DNA of 64,000 bases from an uncultured Rhodospirillaceae bacterium. Lineage in GTDB: Bacteria; Pseudomonadota; Alphaproteobacteria; Azospirillales; Azospirillaceae. Numbering within the stretch: position 1 is the first letter of the stretch; every line of letters begins with the position of its first letter. The notes under the pieces are model-generated. The model was given only the letters and a program-made list of their open reading frames with translations. It was not told the DNA's origin and did not search any database. The stretch is taken from positions 124,001-188,000 of the forward strand of contig CALBDS010000059.1 in the NCBI GenBank assembly GCA_937927415.1, in the 5' to 3' direction. Positions 1 through 8,858 of this stretch are shown here, piece after piece. Position numbers and translations under genes: made by a program.

Positions 1-3000
1 GCGGCACCCGCCCCTGGTTTCCCGGCATGCGGCTGTGGCCGCCGGGGCGGGGGCGGACTCCGGGGGCGGTGCTGCCGCGGCTGGCGGCGGAACTGGCGGC
101 GCTTCTCCCGTCCCCGTCGCGCCCCGTTTCTCCACCTCCACCGCCCCCGGATGACGGGGCGTGGCGGGCGGATCTGGCGCGGGCCGTGTCCCTGTACCGC
201 GGCGGGCGGATGGAAGAGGCGGAGACCCTGTGCCGCCGCATCCTCTCCGCCGGGCCGGGCCGGGGGGAGGCACACCAGCTTCTGGCCGTGCTGCTGCGGC
301 GCCGGGGGGAGCTTGGCCCGGCGGCGGAACAGTTCACCGCCGCGGTCCGGGCCGATGCCGGCAACGCCGCCGCCTGGGCCGGGCTGGCCGGGACGCTGGA
401 TGGGCTGGACCGGCCCGGCACGGCCGAGCGTGCCCAGCGGGCCGCTCTGGCCGCCGATCCGGCGCTGGCCTCGTCATGGCTCAACCTGTCGGTGCGGCTG
501 GTGCGGCGGGGGGAAGCGGGCGGTGCGGCGGCGCTGCGGGCGGTGCGGCTGGCCCCGACACTGACCGCCGCGTGGGTGCAGGCGGGGACCGCGCTGGCCC
601 CGCAACCGGCCGAAGCGGCGCTGTGGCGGGCGCTGGCCCTGGATCCGGCATCGGCGGAGGCGTTGAGCAACCTGGGCACGCGGCTGCGCACGGACGGACG
701 GCTGGAGCTGGCGCGGGCGGCATTGTCCCGCGCGGTGGCGGCTCAGCCGGCCATGGCCGCGGCCTGGACCAACCTCGGCACCGTTCTCGGCAGCCTGGGC
801 CGGACGGTGGAGGCGGCGGAGTGTCATCGCCGGGCGCTCGACCTGTCCCCCGGTCTGGCGGAGGCGCAGGCCAATCTGGGGCTGATGCTCCAGCGGGAAG
901 GGCGGGTGGCGGATGCGGCGGCGGCCTTTGCCGCAGCGGTGGCGGCGGCACCGGACTTTGCCCAGGCCCACCACAATCTGGCCCTGCTGTTGCTGGAGCA
1001 CGGCGCCCTGCGCCAGGGCTGGCAGGAGCATGAATGGCGCTTTGCGACACCCCAGTTCGCCGGCCAGCAGCGGCGTCTGGCCGCCCGCCCCTGGCGAGGG
1101 GAGAACATCGCCGGCAAGCGCATCCTGGTGTGGGGCGAGCAGGGGATCGGTGACGAGATTCTGTTTTCCGCCTGCATCCCCGACCTGATGGCCCGCGCCG
1201 CCCATGTGGTGGTGGAGTGCGAAGCGCGGCTGGTGCCGCTGTTCGCCCGCTCTTTTCCCGGTGCCACCGTGCGCCCGGCGGGCGGGGATGCCCGCGACAC
1301 CGATGCGCAGGTGGCGGCGGGGTCGCTGCCGCGGCTGGTGCGTCCGGCGCTGGCCCGTTTCCCCTGCCGCCCCGGCTGGCTGGCGGCCGATGCCGCCCGT
1401 GCGGCGGTGCTGCGGGGATGGCTGGACGGCCTCGGCCCCGGTCTCAAGGTCGGCCTGTCGTGGCGCAGCGCCGTCATGGAAGGGGAACGGCGCTGGAGCT
1501 ACCTGCCCCTGTCCGCCCTGGCGCCGCTGTTCGCGGTGCCCGGCGTGGTGTTCGTCTCGGTCCAGTACGGCGACACCGCGGCGGAGATCCGTGCGGTGGA
1601 GGAACGTTTCGGTGTGGCCATCCACCGCGCCCCCGGCCTTGACCTGAAAAACGACCTGGACGGGGCGGCGGCGTTGACGGCGGGGCTGGATCTGGTGATC
1701 GCCCCGGCGGTGTCGGGGGCGGAACTGGCCGGGGCGCTCGGCGTGCCGGTGTGGCGTTTCGGACGGTCGGACTGGACCCAGTTGGGCAGCGGGGTGCGGC
1801 CCTGGTATCCGTCCATGCGGCTGTTCCAGCCGCCCCGTGGAGCGGATCTGTCGGTGGTTGCCGCAACCATGGCCGCCGCCCTGCGGCGGCTGGCGCTCCC
1901 GGCCGAAGACACCGACGCCCTGCTGGAGCGGGCGGCGGCGTTGCACGGGGCGGGGAACCGGGCGGCGGCGGCTCCCCTCTACGCCCGTGTTCTCCAGCGG
2001 CGGCCCGATGATCCGGTGGCGCTGCACCTGTCGGGGCTGCTGACGCTGCAGAACGGGGATGCCGCCGCCGCCCTGCCGGCCATCGCTGCGGCGTTGCGGC
2101 GGGATCCCGGCTACCGCGCCGCGTGGGCCAGCCTGGGGACCGCGCGGCTGGCGACGGGGGATGCCGCCGGAGCGGTTGCGGCTTTGGAAAACGCTCTGGC
2201 CTTGCAGCCGGGCGATCCGGCGGCGCTCACCAACCGCGGCAACGCCCTGCTGGCCGCCCGTCGGATGACGGAGGCCGTCACCGCCCACCGCCGGGCGCTG
2301 GCCCTGGCGCCGGGGCTGGTGGAAGCTGCCGACAATCTGGGGTGCGCCCTGATGGCCCTGGGGGATGGCGAGGCGGCGGAGCGTGCCCACGCCCACGCCG
2401 TGGCCGATGCCCCGGATTTCGCCGCCGCCCACGCCAACCGCGCCATCGCCCTGCGCCGTCTGGGCCGGGTGCCGGCGGCGGTGGAATCGCTGCGCCGCGC
2501 CTTCGCCCTCGATCCCGCCCAGCCGGACACCGCCGCCACCGCTGGGCGTCTGCTGCGCGAAGCGGGTGACGACCGTGCGGCGGAGCGGTGGTGCCGCCGT
2601 GCCCTGGCACTGGATCCCGGCCATGGGGGGGCGGCGTTCAACGCCGGGTTGCTGCGGCTGGCGCGGGGGGATCTGGCGGGGGGCTGGCCCGGCTATGATG
2701 CCCGTTGGAACGACCCGGAGGCCGCCGGAGCCGCCCGCCGCTTCGCCATCCCGCCCTGGACCGGCGACGACCCCGCAGGCAAGCGGATTCTGGTGTGGGA
2801 GGAGCAGGGGGTGGGGGATTCCCTGCTGTTCCTGTCCTGCCTGCCCGATCTGGCGGCGCGGGCCGCCGGGGTGGTGGTGGAATGCGAAGGGCGGCTGGTG
2901 GGGCTGGTGGCGCGGTCCTGTCCAGGGATCACCGTGCGCACGCCCTCCACCGATCCCCGTGATGCCGATGTCCACGTTCCCGCCGGGTCTCTGGCCCGCT

Positions 3001-3572
3001 GGCTGCGTCCGGCGCTGGCCCGTTTTCCCGCCCGTCCCGGCTGGCTGGTGCCCGACCCGGTGCGGGTGGCGCTGTGGCAGCGGCGGGTGAAGGCTTTGGG
3101 GCCGGGGCTAAGGCTGGGGATCGGCTGGCGCAGCGGGGTGATGACGGCGGAACGCCGCGGCAATTACCTGCCGTTGGCCGCCCTGGTGCCCTTGCTGTCC
3201 CTGCCCGGCGTGGTGCCGGTCAGCGTGCAGTACGGCGAGACGGAGGCGGAGATCGCCGCGGTGGAACGGCGTTTCGGCCTGACCATCCACCGCTGGGACG
3301 ATCTTGACCTGAAAGAGGATCTGGAAGGAGCGGCGGCGCTGACCGCGGCGCTCGATCTGGTGGTATCGCCGGCCATGTCGGCGGGGGAACTGGCCGGTGT
3401 GCTTGGCGTGCCGGTGTGGCGTTTCGGGCGTTGCGGCGACTGGACCCGGCTCGGCACCGGGGCGCGCCCATGGTTCCCGTCCATGCGTCTGTTCACCACC
3501 CCGCCGGGGCAGGGCATCGACGCCGTGCCTCCGGCCATGGTGGCGGCGCTGCGGCGGCTGGTGCCGGGGTAG
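1..3572 (+). CDS. TPR / GT9-like multi-module protein (5' partial)
   Basis: This is the 3' part of a very large protein in which TPR arrays alternate with glycosyltransferase-family-9-like (heptosyltransferase-fold) domains. The frame is open to the left edge. The first residues, read from base 3, are GTRPWFPGMRLWPPG, which match the end of a module (compare GARPWFPSMRLF near 3460), so at least one more module lies upstream and the ATG at 27 is not the start. Two complete modules follow: TPRs at about 160-1050 with a GT-like domain at 1060-1860, then TPRs at 1905-2690 with a GT-like domain at 2700-3560. Each GT-like domain has a conserved EQGxGD block and an ELAGxLGVPVW block. The usual DTAVAHLAGALG motif is changed to SPAMSAGELAGVLG or similar, so catalysis is uncertain. 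It converges with the nucleotidyltransferase gene, 3 nt away. The likely role is glycosylation of flagellin or a surface glycan (inference). Confidence 0.85.
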   Translation, partial: GTRPWFPGMRLWPPGRGRTPGAVLPRLAAELAALLPSPSRPVSPPPPPPDDGAWRADLARAVSLYRGGRMEEAETLCRRILSAGPGRGEAHQLLAVLLRRRGELGPAAEQFTAAVRADAGNAAAWAGLAGTLDGLDRPGTAERAQRAALAADPALASSWLNLSVRLVRRGEAGGAAALRAVRLAPTLTAAWVQAGTALAPQPAEAALWRALALDPASAEALSNLGTRLRTDGRLELARAALSRAVAAQPAMAAAWTNLGTVLGSLGRTVEAAECHRRALDLSPGLAEAQANLGLMLQREGRVADAAAAFAAAVAAAPDFAQAHHNLALLLLEHGALRQGWQEHEWRFATPQFAGQQRRLAARPWRGENIAGKRILVWGEQGIGDEILFSACIPDLMARAAHVVVECEARLVPLFARSFPGATVRPAGGDARDTDAQVAAGSLPRLVRPALARFPCRPGWLAADAARAAVLRGWLDGLGPGLKVGLSWRSAVMEGERRWSYLPLSALAPLFAVPGVVFVSVQYGDTAAEIRAVEERFGVAIHRAPGLDLKNDLDGAAALTAGLDLVIAPAVSGAELAGALGVPVWRFGRSDWTQLGSGVRPWYPSMRLFQPPRGADLSVVAATMAAALRRLALPAEDTDALLERAAALHGAGNRAAAAPLYARVLQRRPDDPVALHLSGLLTLQNGDAAAALPAIAAALRRDPGYRAAWASLGTARLATGDAAGAVAALENALALQPGDPAALTNRGNALLAARRMTEAVTAHRRALALAPGLVEAADNLGCALMALGDGEAAERAHAHAVADAPDFAAAHANRAIALRRLGRVPAAVESLRRAFALDPAQPDTAATAGRLLREAGDDRAAERWCRRALALDPGHGGAAFNAGLLRLARGDLAGGWPGYDARWNDPEAAGAARRFAIPPWTGDDPAGKRILVWEEQGVGDSLLFLSCLPDLAARAAGVVVECEGRLVGLVARSCPGITVRTPSTDPRDADVHVPAGSLARWLRPALARFPARPGWLVPDPVRVALWQRRVKALGPGLRLGIGWRSGVMTAERRGNYLPLAALVPLLSLPGVVPVSVQYGETEAEIAAVERRFGLTIHRWDDLDLKEDLEGAAALTAALDLVVSPAMSAGELAGVLGVPVWRFGRCGDWTRLGTGARPWFPSMRLFTTPPGQGIDAVPPAMVAALRRLVPG

Positions 3573-3575
3573 GGG

Positions 3576-4301
3576 TTACACCGCCCCGTCGGTGATGGTG
3601 TCGGCGGCGATGCGGTCGCTGCGGATCCCGGTGTCCACCACCTTGACGCACGTGATGTAGCCGCGCAGGAAATCGGGGGCGACGCTGGGGAAGACGTCAC
3701 CGGCCAGAGTGTCCATGTCGCTGGCCGCGATCCGGTCCATCAGGGCAGCGGAAAACAGATAGACCCCGGCGTCGATGATGCCGGGGCCGGGGGCGGGGGG
3801 CAGAAAGCCGCGGACCCGCCCATCGGCCCCCACCTGCACCCGGCGGAACCGGCTGGCATCCTCCGTCTCCACGCACAAGATGGTGGCTTCGGCCTGCGCC
3901 AGCTTGTGGGCGGCGACGAAGGCGCGCAGGTCCATGTCGGCGAATCGGTCGGCCTTGACCATCAGCACCGGATCGGTGCTCAGGTCGCTGCGGATGAAGC
4001 GCAGGGCGCCGGCGGTGCCCATGGGTTGCGGTTCGATGTGGCAGAGGATTTCCAGACGGTTGGCGGCGTCGCCCTGCGCCAGCCATGCCGTGACCTGATC
4101 GGCGTGATGCCCCAGCGCCAGAATCACCCGATGCGCGCCATAATGGGCCAGATGGGCCAGCAGGTGATGGAGAAAGGCCCGCCCGGCCACCGGGGCCAGA
4201 AGGCGGGCATCGGCATCGCCGGTCGCGTTGCGGATCCGTGATCCCAACCCACCGGCCAGCAGCGCAACATCGATTCCGGCCAAGGCCCGCTCAGGCTTCA
4301 C
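3576..4301 (-). CDS. Sugar-1-phosphate nucleotidyltransferase homologue (HddC/RfbA-like)
   Basis: The 241-aa product has the NTP-transferase fold that makes NDP-sugars. The nucleotide-binding signature LLAGGLGSRI lies near the N-terminus, followed by MGTAGALR and a late INAGVY-like segment (IDAGVYLF). The GTG at 4301 is chosen because GGAAG lies 5-6 nt upstream and translation then begins just before the LAGG motif. A longer frame to ATG 4340 adds unrelated residues. Two usual signatures are altered. The KP(L) lysine region after the LAGG loop reads DARLLAPVAG, and the metal-binding NGD reads KAD. The enzyme may therefore have shifted specificity or be inactive. It sits between two TPR/GT9-like genes, which suggests it supplies or senses their sugar donor (inference). 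Confidence 0.75.
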   Translation of the reverse strand: MKPERALAGIDVALLAGGLGSRIRNATGDADARLLAPVAGRAFLHHLLAHLAHYGAHRVILALGHHADQVTAWLAQGDAANRLEILCHIEPQPMGTAGALRFIRSDLSTDPVLMVKADRFADMDLRAFVAAHKLAQAEATILCVETEDASRFRRVQVGADGRVRGFLPPAPGPGIIDAGVYLFSAALMDRIAASDMDTLAGDVFPSVAPDFLRGYITCVKVVDTGIRSDRIAADTITDGAV

Positions 4302-4363
4302 TCGTCTTCCTTTCGCGGACCATCGGCACGGACTCACCAATCATGAAACGAACAGGCCCATCA

Positions 4364-5059
4364 TTAGACGAACAGGTTGAAGGAGCCGAGCAGTTTTTGC
4401 GTTCCGGTCTGGCCGAAGGTCGTTGACTGCATGTTCGACAGGGCGTCGTTCATGCCGCTCAGCATTGCCTGTTGTGCACCCGACATGGGGAAGGCACTAT
4501 CTCCCTTGGCCGGCTGCTTGGCAACGGTATCGAAGTCCTGCGTGTAGGTGCCCATGCTGATCTGGAGCGCGTAGTTCTTCGGATCGGAGGCTTTTTCCCC
4601 CTTCTCGCGGGTCACGCGCAAGGTGTAATCGCCGCGGTCCAGGGTCAATTCGCCCTTTTGCATCTTTTCGAAATTGCTGAGCTTGTCGCCGGCATCCTTG
4701 TTGCTGTCGGCGACGACCACGCCCAGCTTGGTCATGACCTGCACCCGGACACCGTCGTCCCCCACCTTGCCCAGCGTGGGTTCGCCCTTGGTGGTGACGC
4801 GGAACTTGTAGAAGTCCGCGGGATCGTTGGGGGCCAGATTGCTGACCACGTTGAGCCGGGTGGTGTTCTTGGCCAGAACCCCGATGTCGGTGGCGAAGCC
4901 GGCGGTGTTGACCGTGGACTTCTTCACATCCTTTCGGAATTCCTGGGCGTTCGCCGCCGAATCGGTGGCTTGGGCCTTGGTGCGTTCGACCGCGGCCTTG
5001 ATGGACCTGTTCAGGTCCGAGACCATTTGGTTGACGCCTGCAAGTCCGTCGTCGGCCAT
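4364..5059 (-). CDS. Hypothetical protein with PPC-like beta domain
   Basis: I do not recognise a named family for this 231-aa protein. The N-terminal ~60 residues are polar and helical (MADDGLAGVNQMVSDLNRS onward). The centre, about residues 75-180, resembles a bacterial pre-peptidase C-terminal (PPC)-type beta sandwich: DFYKFRV, then VVVADSNKDAG, then LDRGDYTLRV, then NYALQISMG. The tail is rich in Met, Gln and Ser and ends in FNLFV. No signal peptide is visible. The start at 5059 is preferred over ATG 5137 because GGGAGA lies upstream and the extra N-terminus has no clear character. It is encoded between glycosyltransferase-like genes on the same strand, so it could be a surface protein modified by them (speculative). 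Confidence 0.65.
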   Translation of the reverse strand: MADDGLAGVNQMVSDLNRSIKAAVERTKAQATDSAANAQEFRKDVKKSTVNTAGFATDIGVLAKNTTRLNVVSNLAPNDPADFYKFRVTTKGEPTLGKVGDDGVRVQVMTKLGVVVADSNKDAGDKLSNFEKMQKGELTLDRGDYTLRVTREKGEKASDPKNYALQISMGTYTQDFDTVAKQPAKGDSAFPMSGAQQAMLSGMNDALSNMQSTTFGQTGTQKLLGSFNLFV

Positions 5060-5170
5060 GCTCGCTCTCCCGTCTTCCCCTGACACCCGACCCGGCAGGA
5101 CCGGACGGCGCCCTCCCTTTTCGGGTGGTAGGCCCATCCTGACGCGTCATTCTACTCTAGGTCAGCTCGC

Positions 5171-8100
5171 TTAAGCGATTGTTAATAACGTGCGCGGCTG
5201 ACGTACAAGATTAAGCAACTCCCGTGCCATCACCGGCATCACGCTGTCCAGCGGGGCGGCGGGGGGCGGGGTGAACAACCTCATGGTGTGATACCACGGC
5301 CGGCAGCCGGTGCCCAGACGGGTCCAATCCGACGGCCCGAAACGCCAGACCGGCACGCCCAGCGCACCGGCCAACTCCCCCGCCGACATGGCCGGCGACA
5401 CCACCAGATCGAGTGCCGCCATCAGGGCCGCGGTGTTTTCGAAGTCGTCGGTCAGGTCCAAATCGTCCCAGTGGTGGATCTTTCTGCCGCTTGCCGCCTC
5501 GGCCGCGGCAATTTCTGCCGCGACCGGGCCGTATTGCAGATTGACCGCGACCACCCCCGGCACCCGCAGCAGCGGCGCCAGAGCCGGCGCTGCGATGTAG
5601 GAGGATTGGCGGTGGGCGGTCATCACCTGGCTGCGCCAGCCGACTCCCACCTTGATCCCCGGCCCCAGGGCGTCCAGCCGACTGCGCCAGCGGTCCACCA
5701 GCCGGGGGTCGGGGCGAATCCAGCCGCCGGCCCGCCCGTCGGGAAAGCGCGTCAGCCGCGCCCGCGTCAGTGCCGGCAGGGAGCCGGCGGCGATCTGCAC
5801 CGCGGCGTCCGGCGGGGCGGTTTCATGGCCCAGGGTATCGATGCGCTGCGCCCGTACCTCCGCCCATGGGAAGGAGCGGGCGAACAGCGGCACCAGCCGC
5901 GGATCGCATTCCAGAACCACGGTGCCGCCGGCATTCCGCAAGGACGGGTAGCAGGATGAGAACAGGATCTCGTCCCCCACGCCCTGTTCGCCCCACACCA
6001 AGAGCCGGCGCCCGCCCAGCGCCTCCCCCCGCCAGACGGGGGCGGCGATCCGGCGCCCACGCTGCAGATGCGGGCTGGAGAAACGCTGGGCAAAGCCGGC
6101 CCAGCCCGCGGCCAGGTCCCCGGTTTCCAGCCGGATCAACCCCAGGTTCCAGGCGGCCAGGGGAAAGGCGGGGTCCAGCCGTTCGGCCCGGCGCAGCAGC
6201 CGGGCGGCATCGGCGGTGCGGCCCGCGGCCTTGTCCAGGCTGGCCAGATTGTTCAGCGTGCTGGGCAGGGCGGGCTGGAGCGCCAGCGCCTGCCGGTACT
6301 GCCCGGCAGCCGCGGTGAAGGCGCCGCGCTTTTCCAGCACCACCCCCAGATTGACGTGCACCGCCGTGTTGGCCGGGTCCAGCCGTCCGGCGCGGCGGTG
6401 GCAGGCTTCCCGCTCCTCCTCCGGCACCACCAGCCCCAGGTGGGTGTAGGCCTCGGCAAAGGCCGGGCGCAGGGCCAGGGCGCGGGTGAAGGCGTGGCGG
6501 GCCGCCGCCGGGCGGTCCAGCGCGTTCAGGATCAGGCCGCGGTGGTTGAACGCCTCGGCAAAGGAGGGAACCGCGGACAGAGCCTTGTCGATGCTTGCCA
6601 GCGCCTCGCTCTGGTGCCCGGCCTGATGGTAGAGCAGCCCCAGCAGGTTGAGCGCATCGCCATGGCGGGGGGCGTGGGACAGAGCCTCGCGGTACGCCGC
6701 TTCCGCCGCCGCCAGCCGTCCGGCGCGGTGGTGGCCGATGGCCCGGTCCAGCGCCTCTTCCGCCGCGGCCTGCGCCGTCGCCGAAGGTGGGGGGGCCGAG
6801 GATGGAGGGGGCGGCGGTGCCGGGGGGTGGGGGATGGCGGTTCGTGCCGAGACCGGCGGACGCACGCGCATCAGGGCGGCGGCCATCTGGGGTATCACCG
6901 CGTCCATGGATGCCCCCGGCGACGGACGGAACAGGCGCGTGCCGGGACACCACGGCCGGGTTCCGGTGCCGAGCTGGGTCCATTCCCGCGGGGTGAACCG
7001 CCACACCGGCACGCCCAGCGCCGCCGCCAGATCCCCCGGCGCCATGGCCGGCGACACCACCAGATCCAGGGCGGCGATCAGGGCAGCGGTGCCATCGATG
7101 TCGTCCATCAGGTCCAGGTCGGCCCAGCGGTGGATGGTGATGCCGAAGCGGGCCTCCACCCGGCGGATCTCCTCCTCCGTTTCCCCGTATTGCAGGGAAA
7201 TGAAATGCACTCCGGGAACGGCGAACAGGGCGGCCCAACGGTCGAGCGGCACATAGCAGGGCCGGTGATCGGGGGTGAGCATGGCGGTGCGCCAGCCGAT
7301 CCCCACCGCCAGCCCCGGCCCCAGTGCTGCCAGCCGTTCCCGCCATGCCGCGGTGCGGGCCGGATCGGCAACCAGCCAGGGGGTGGACGGCACCGAGGCC
7401 AGTTCCCGCCGGAACAGACCCGGCAGGGAGCCGGTGGGGCTGTGCGCCGCCATGTCCGTGGGCGGGGTGGCGAGCAGAGCCTCATCCTCCACCGCGGCGG
7501 CGGGGAACGAGCGGGCGAACAGCGGCACCAGCCGCGGGTCGGTGTAGAGCGTCACCGGCCCCCCGGCCCGCGCGATGGCATCGCCCAGGCACGCGGCGAA
7601 CAGCGCCTCCATCCCCACGCCCTGTTCCCGCCACAGCACCAGCCGTCCGCCGGCCGTAGGGGAGCCGTCCCACCGCGGTGCGGCCAGGGCGCGGTCCTCC
7701 GCCACCGCGCGGGCGGCGAAGCGCCGTTCATAGCCCGCCAGCCCGTGGGCGAGGTCGCCGCGCATCAGCGCCAGCAGCGCCAGATCGTGGGTGGCGGTGG
7801 CAAGGTCGGGGTTGCGGTGCAGGGCTTCGCCGTGACAGGCCGCGGCCTCGTCATAGCGGCCTTGGGCGGCCAGGGCGTTGCCCAGATTGTGATAGGCCTC
7901 GGCAAAATCGGGCTGCAGGGCGATGGCCTGCCGGTGGCACGCTTCGGCGTGTTCCGGGTGGTTCAGCCGGCGCAGAACCCCGCCCAGATTGTTCAGCGAC
8001 GGCAGATGCCGCGGGTCGCGGCGCAGCGCCTCGCGGTAGGCGATTTCCGCCTCCTCATAGGCGCCCTGCTGCTGCAGGGCGGCCCCCAGATTGTACCACG

Positions 8101-8743
8101 ACCGGGTGTCGTCGGGCCGCAGCCGCACCACCAGCCGGTGCCGGGCCACCGCTTCGTCCACCCGCCCGATGGCGGCCAGCGCATCGCCCAGATTGTTCTG
8201 TGCCTCCGCCATCTCCGGCATCAGGATGGTGGCGTGGGTGAAGGCGTCCACCGCCGCGTCCACCGCCGGCAGGGCGCGCAGCGCGTTGCCCATGTTGAAC
8301 CACGCCTTGCCGTGGGCGGGGTTCAAAGCCAGCGTCTGGCGAAAGGCGGCGACCGCCGCCTGCGGGTGCCCCCAGGCGTGCAGGGCGTTGGCGAAGTTGA
8401 ACCGTGCCGCCGTGTGGCCGGGGTCCAGCCGCAGGGCGCGGGCGTGGGCGTTGGCCGCATCCTCGTACCGCCCCAGCGCCGCCAGCACGCTGCCGTGGGT
8501 GTCGTGGAAGGCGGCCAGACGGCGGTTGGCGGCGATGGCCCGTTCCACCAGTGTCAGCGCCTCGTCCGGGCGGCCCGTTTGCAGCAGCAGGATTCCCAGC
8601 AGGTGCAGCGCGTCGGCGTTGCGCGGCTCGGTCCGCACCACCATGCGGTACAGCGGTTCCGCCCGGTCCAGCCGCCCGGCCTGATGATGGCCCAAAGCGT
8701 CGTTCAGGCGGCCGGCGGTGAGGGGGGAGCGCGTCGGGGGCAT
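5171..8743 (-). CDS. TPR / GT9-like two-module protein
   Basis: The 1190-aa protein has the same architecture as the gene at the left edge. Module 1 has about nine TPRs (residues ~10-320), then a GT9-like domain (~335-615). A low-complexity Pro/Ser/Ala linker (~625-655) follows, then module 2 with TPRs (~660-880) and a second GT9-like domain (~890-1180). The blocks EQGVGDEILFSSC, GVGWRSQVM and GELAGALGVPVWRFG are visible in module 2. The equivalent EQG block in module 1 is EQGVGMEALFAAC, in which the conserved GD is lost, so the two GT-like domains have probably diverged in function. It is transcribed leftward, divergent from the TPR-methyltransferase. A cytoplasmic protein or glycan modification role is inferred from the fold. 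Confidence 0.85.
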   Translation of the reverse strand: MPPTRSPLTAGRLNDALGHHQAGRLDRAEPLYRMVVRTEPRNADALHLLGILLLQTGRPDEALTLVERAIAANRRLAAFHDTHGSVLAALGRYEDAANAHARALRLDPGHTAARFNFANALHAWGHPQAAVAAFRQTLALNPAHGKAWFNMGNALRALPAVDAAVDAFTHATILMPEMAEAQNNLGDALAAIGRVDEAVARHRLVVRLRPDDTRSWYNLGAALQQQGAYEEAEIAYREALRRDPRHLPSLNNLGGVLRRLNHPEHAEACHRQAIALQPDFAEAYHNLGNALAAQGRYDEAAACHGEALHRNPDLATATHDLALLALMRGDLAHGLAGYERRFAARAVAEDRALAAPRWDGSPTAGGRLVLWREQGVGMEALFAACLGDAIARAGGPVTLYTDPRLVPLFARSFPAAAVEDEALLATPPTDMAAHSPTGSLPGLFRRELASVPSTPWLVADPARTAAWRERLAALGPGLAVGIGWRTAMLTPDHRPCYVPLDRWAALFAVPGVHFISLQYGETEEEIRRVEARFGITIHRWADLDLMDDIDGTAALIAALDLVVSPAMAPGDLAAALGVPVWRFTPREWTQLGTGTRPWCPGTRLFRPSPGASMDAVIPQMAAALMRVRPPVSARTAIPHPPAPPPPPSSAPPPSATAQAAAEEALDRAIGHHRAGRLAAAEAAYREALSHAPRHGDALNLLGLLYHQAGHQSEALASIDKALSAVPSFAEAFNHRGLILNALDRPAAARHAFTRALALRPAFAEAYTHLGLVVPEEEREACHRRAGRLDPANTAVHVNLGVVLEKRGAFTAAAGQYRQALALQPALPSTLNNLASLDKAAGRTADAARLLRRAERLDPAFPLAAWNLGLIRLETGDLAAGWAGFAQRFSSPHLQRGRRIAAPVWRGEALGGRRLLVWGEQGVGDEILFSSCYPSLRNAGGTVVLECDPRLVPLFARSFPWAEVRAQRIDTLGHETAPPDAAVQIAAGSLPALTRARLTRFPDGRAGGWIRPDPRLVDRWRSRLDALGPGIKVGVGWRSQVMTAHRQSSYIAAPALAPLLRVPGVVAVNLQYGPVAAEIAAAEAASGRKIHHWDDLDLTDDFENTAALMAALDLVVSPAMSAGELAGALGVPVWRFGPSDWTRLGTGCRPWYHTMRLFTPPPAAPLDSVMPVMARELLNLVRQPRTLLTIA

Positions 8744-8858
8744 GATGTCCGATGGGGATGCGAAGGGGGCGGGGTGATGCGGAATGCCCTGTCATTCTAC
8801 GCCCATGACGGTAAAATTGCTGCGTTTTCGCGCAACGCCGTTTCGTTTGGATACCGCC

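Noticed and set aside
474..2975. Long open frame antisense to the first TPR/GT9-like gene (833 codons)
   Set aside because: It is rich in Gln, Arg and Gly with no domain; long antisense frames are expected at this GC content.
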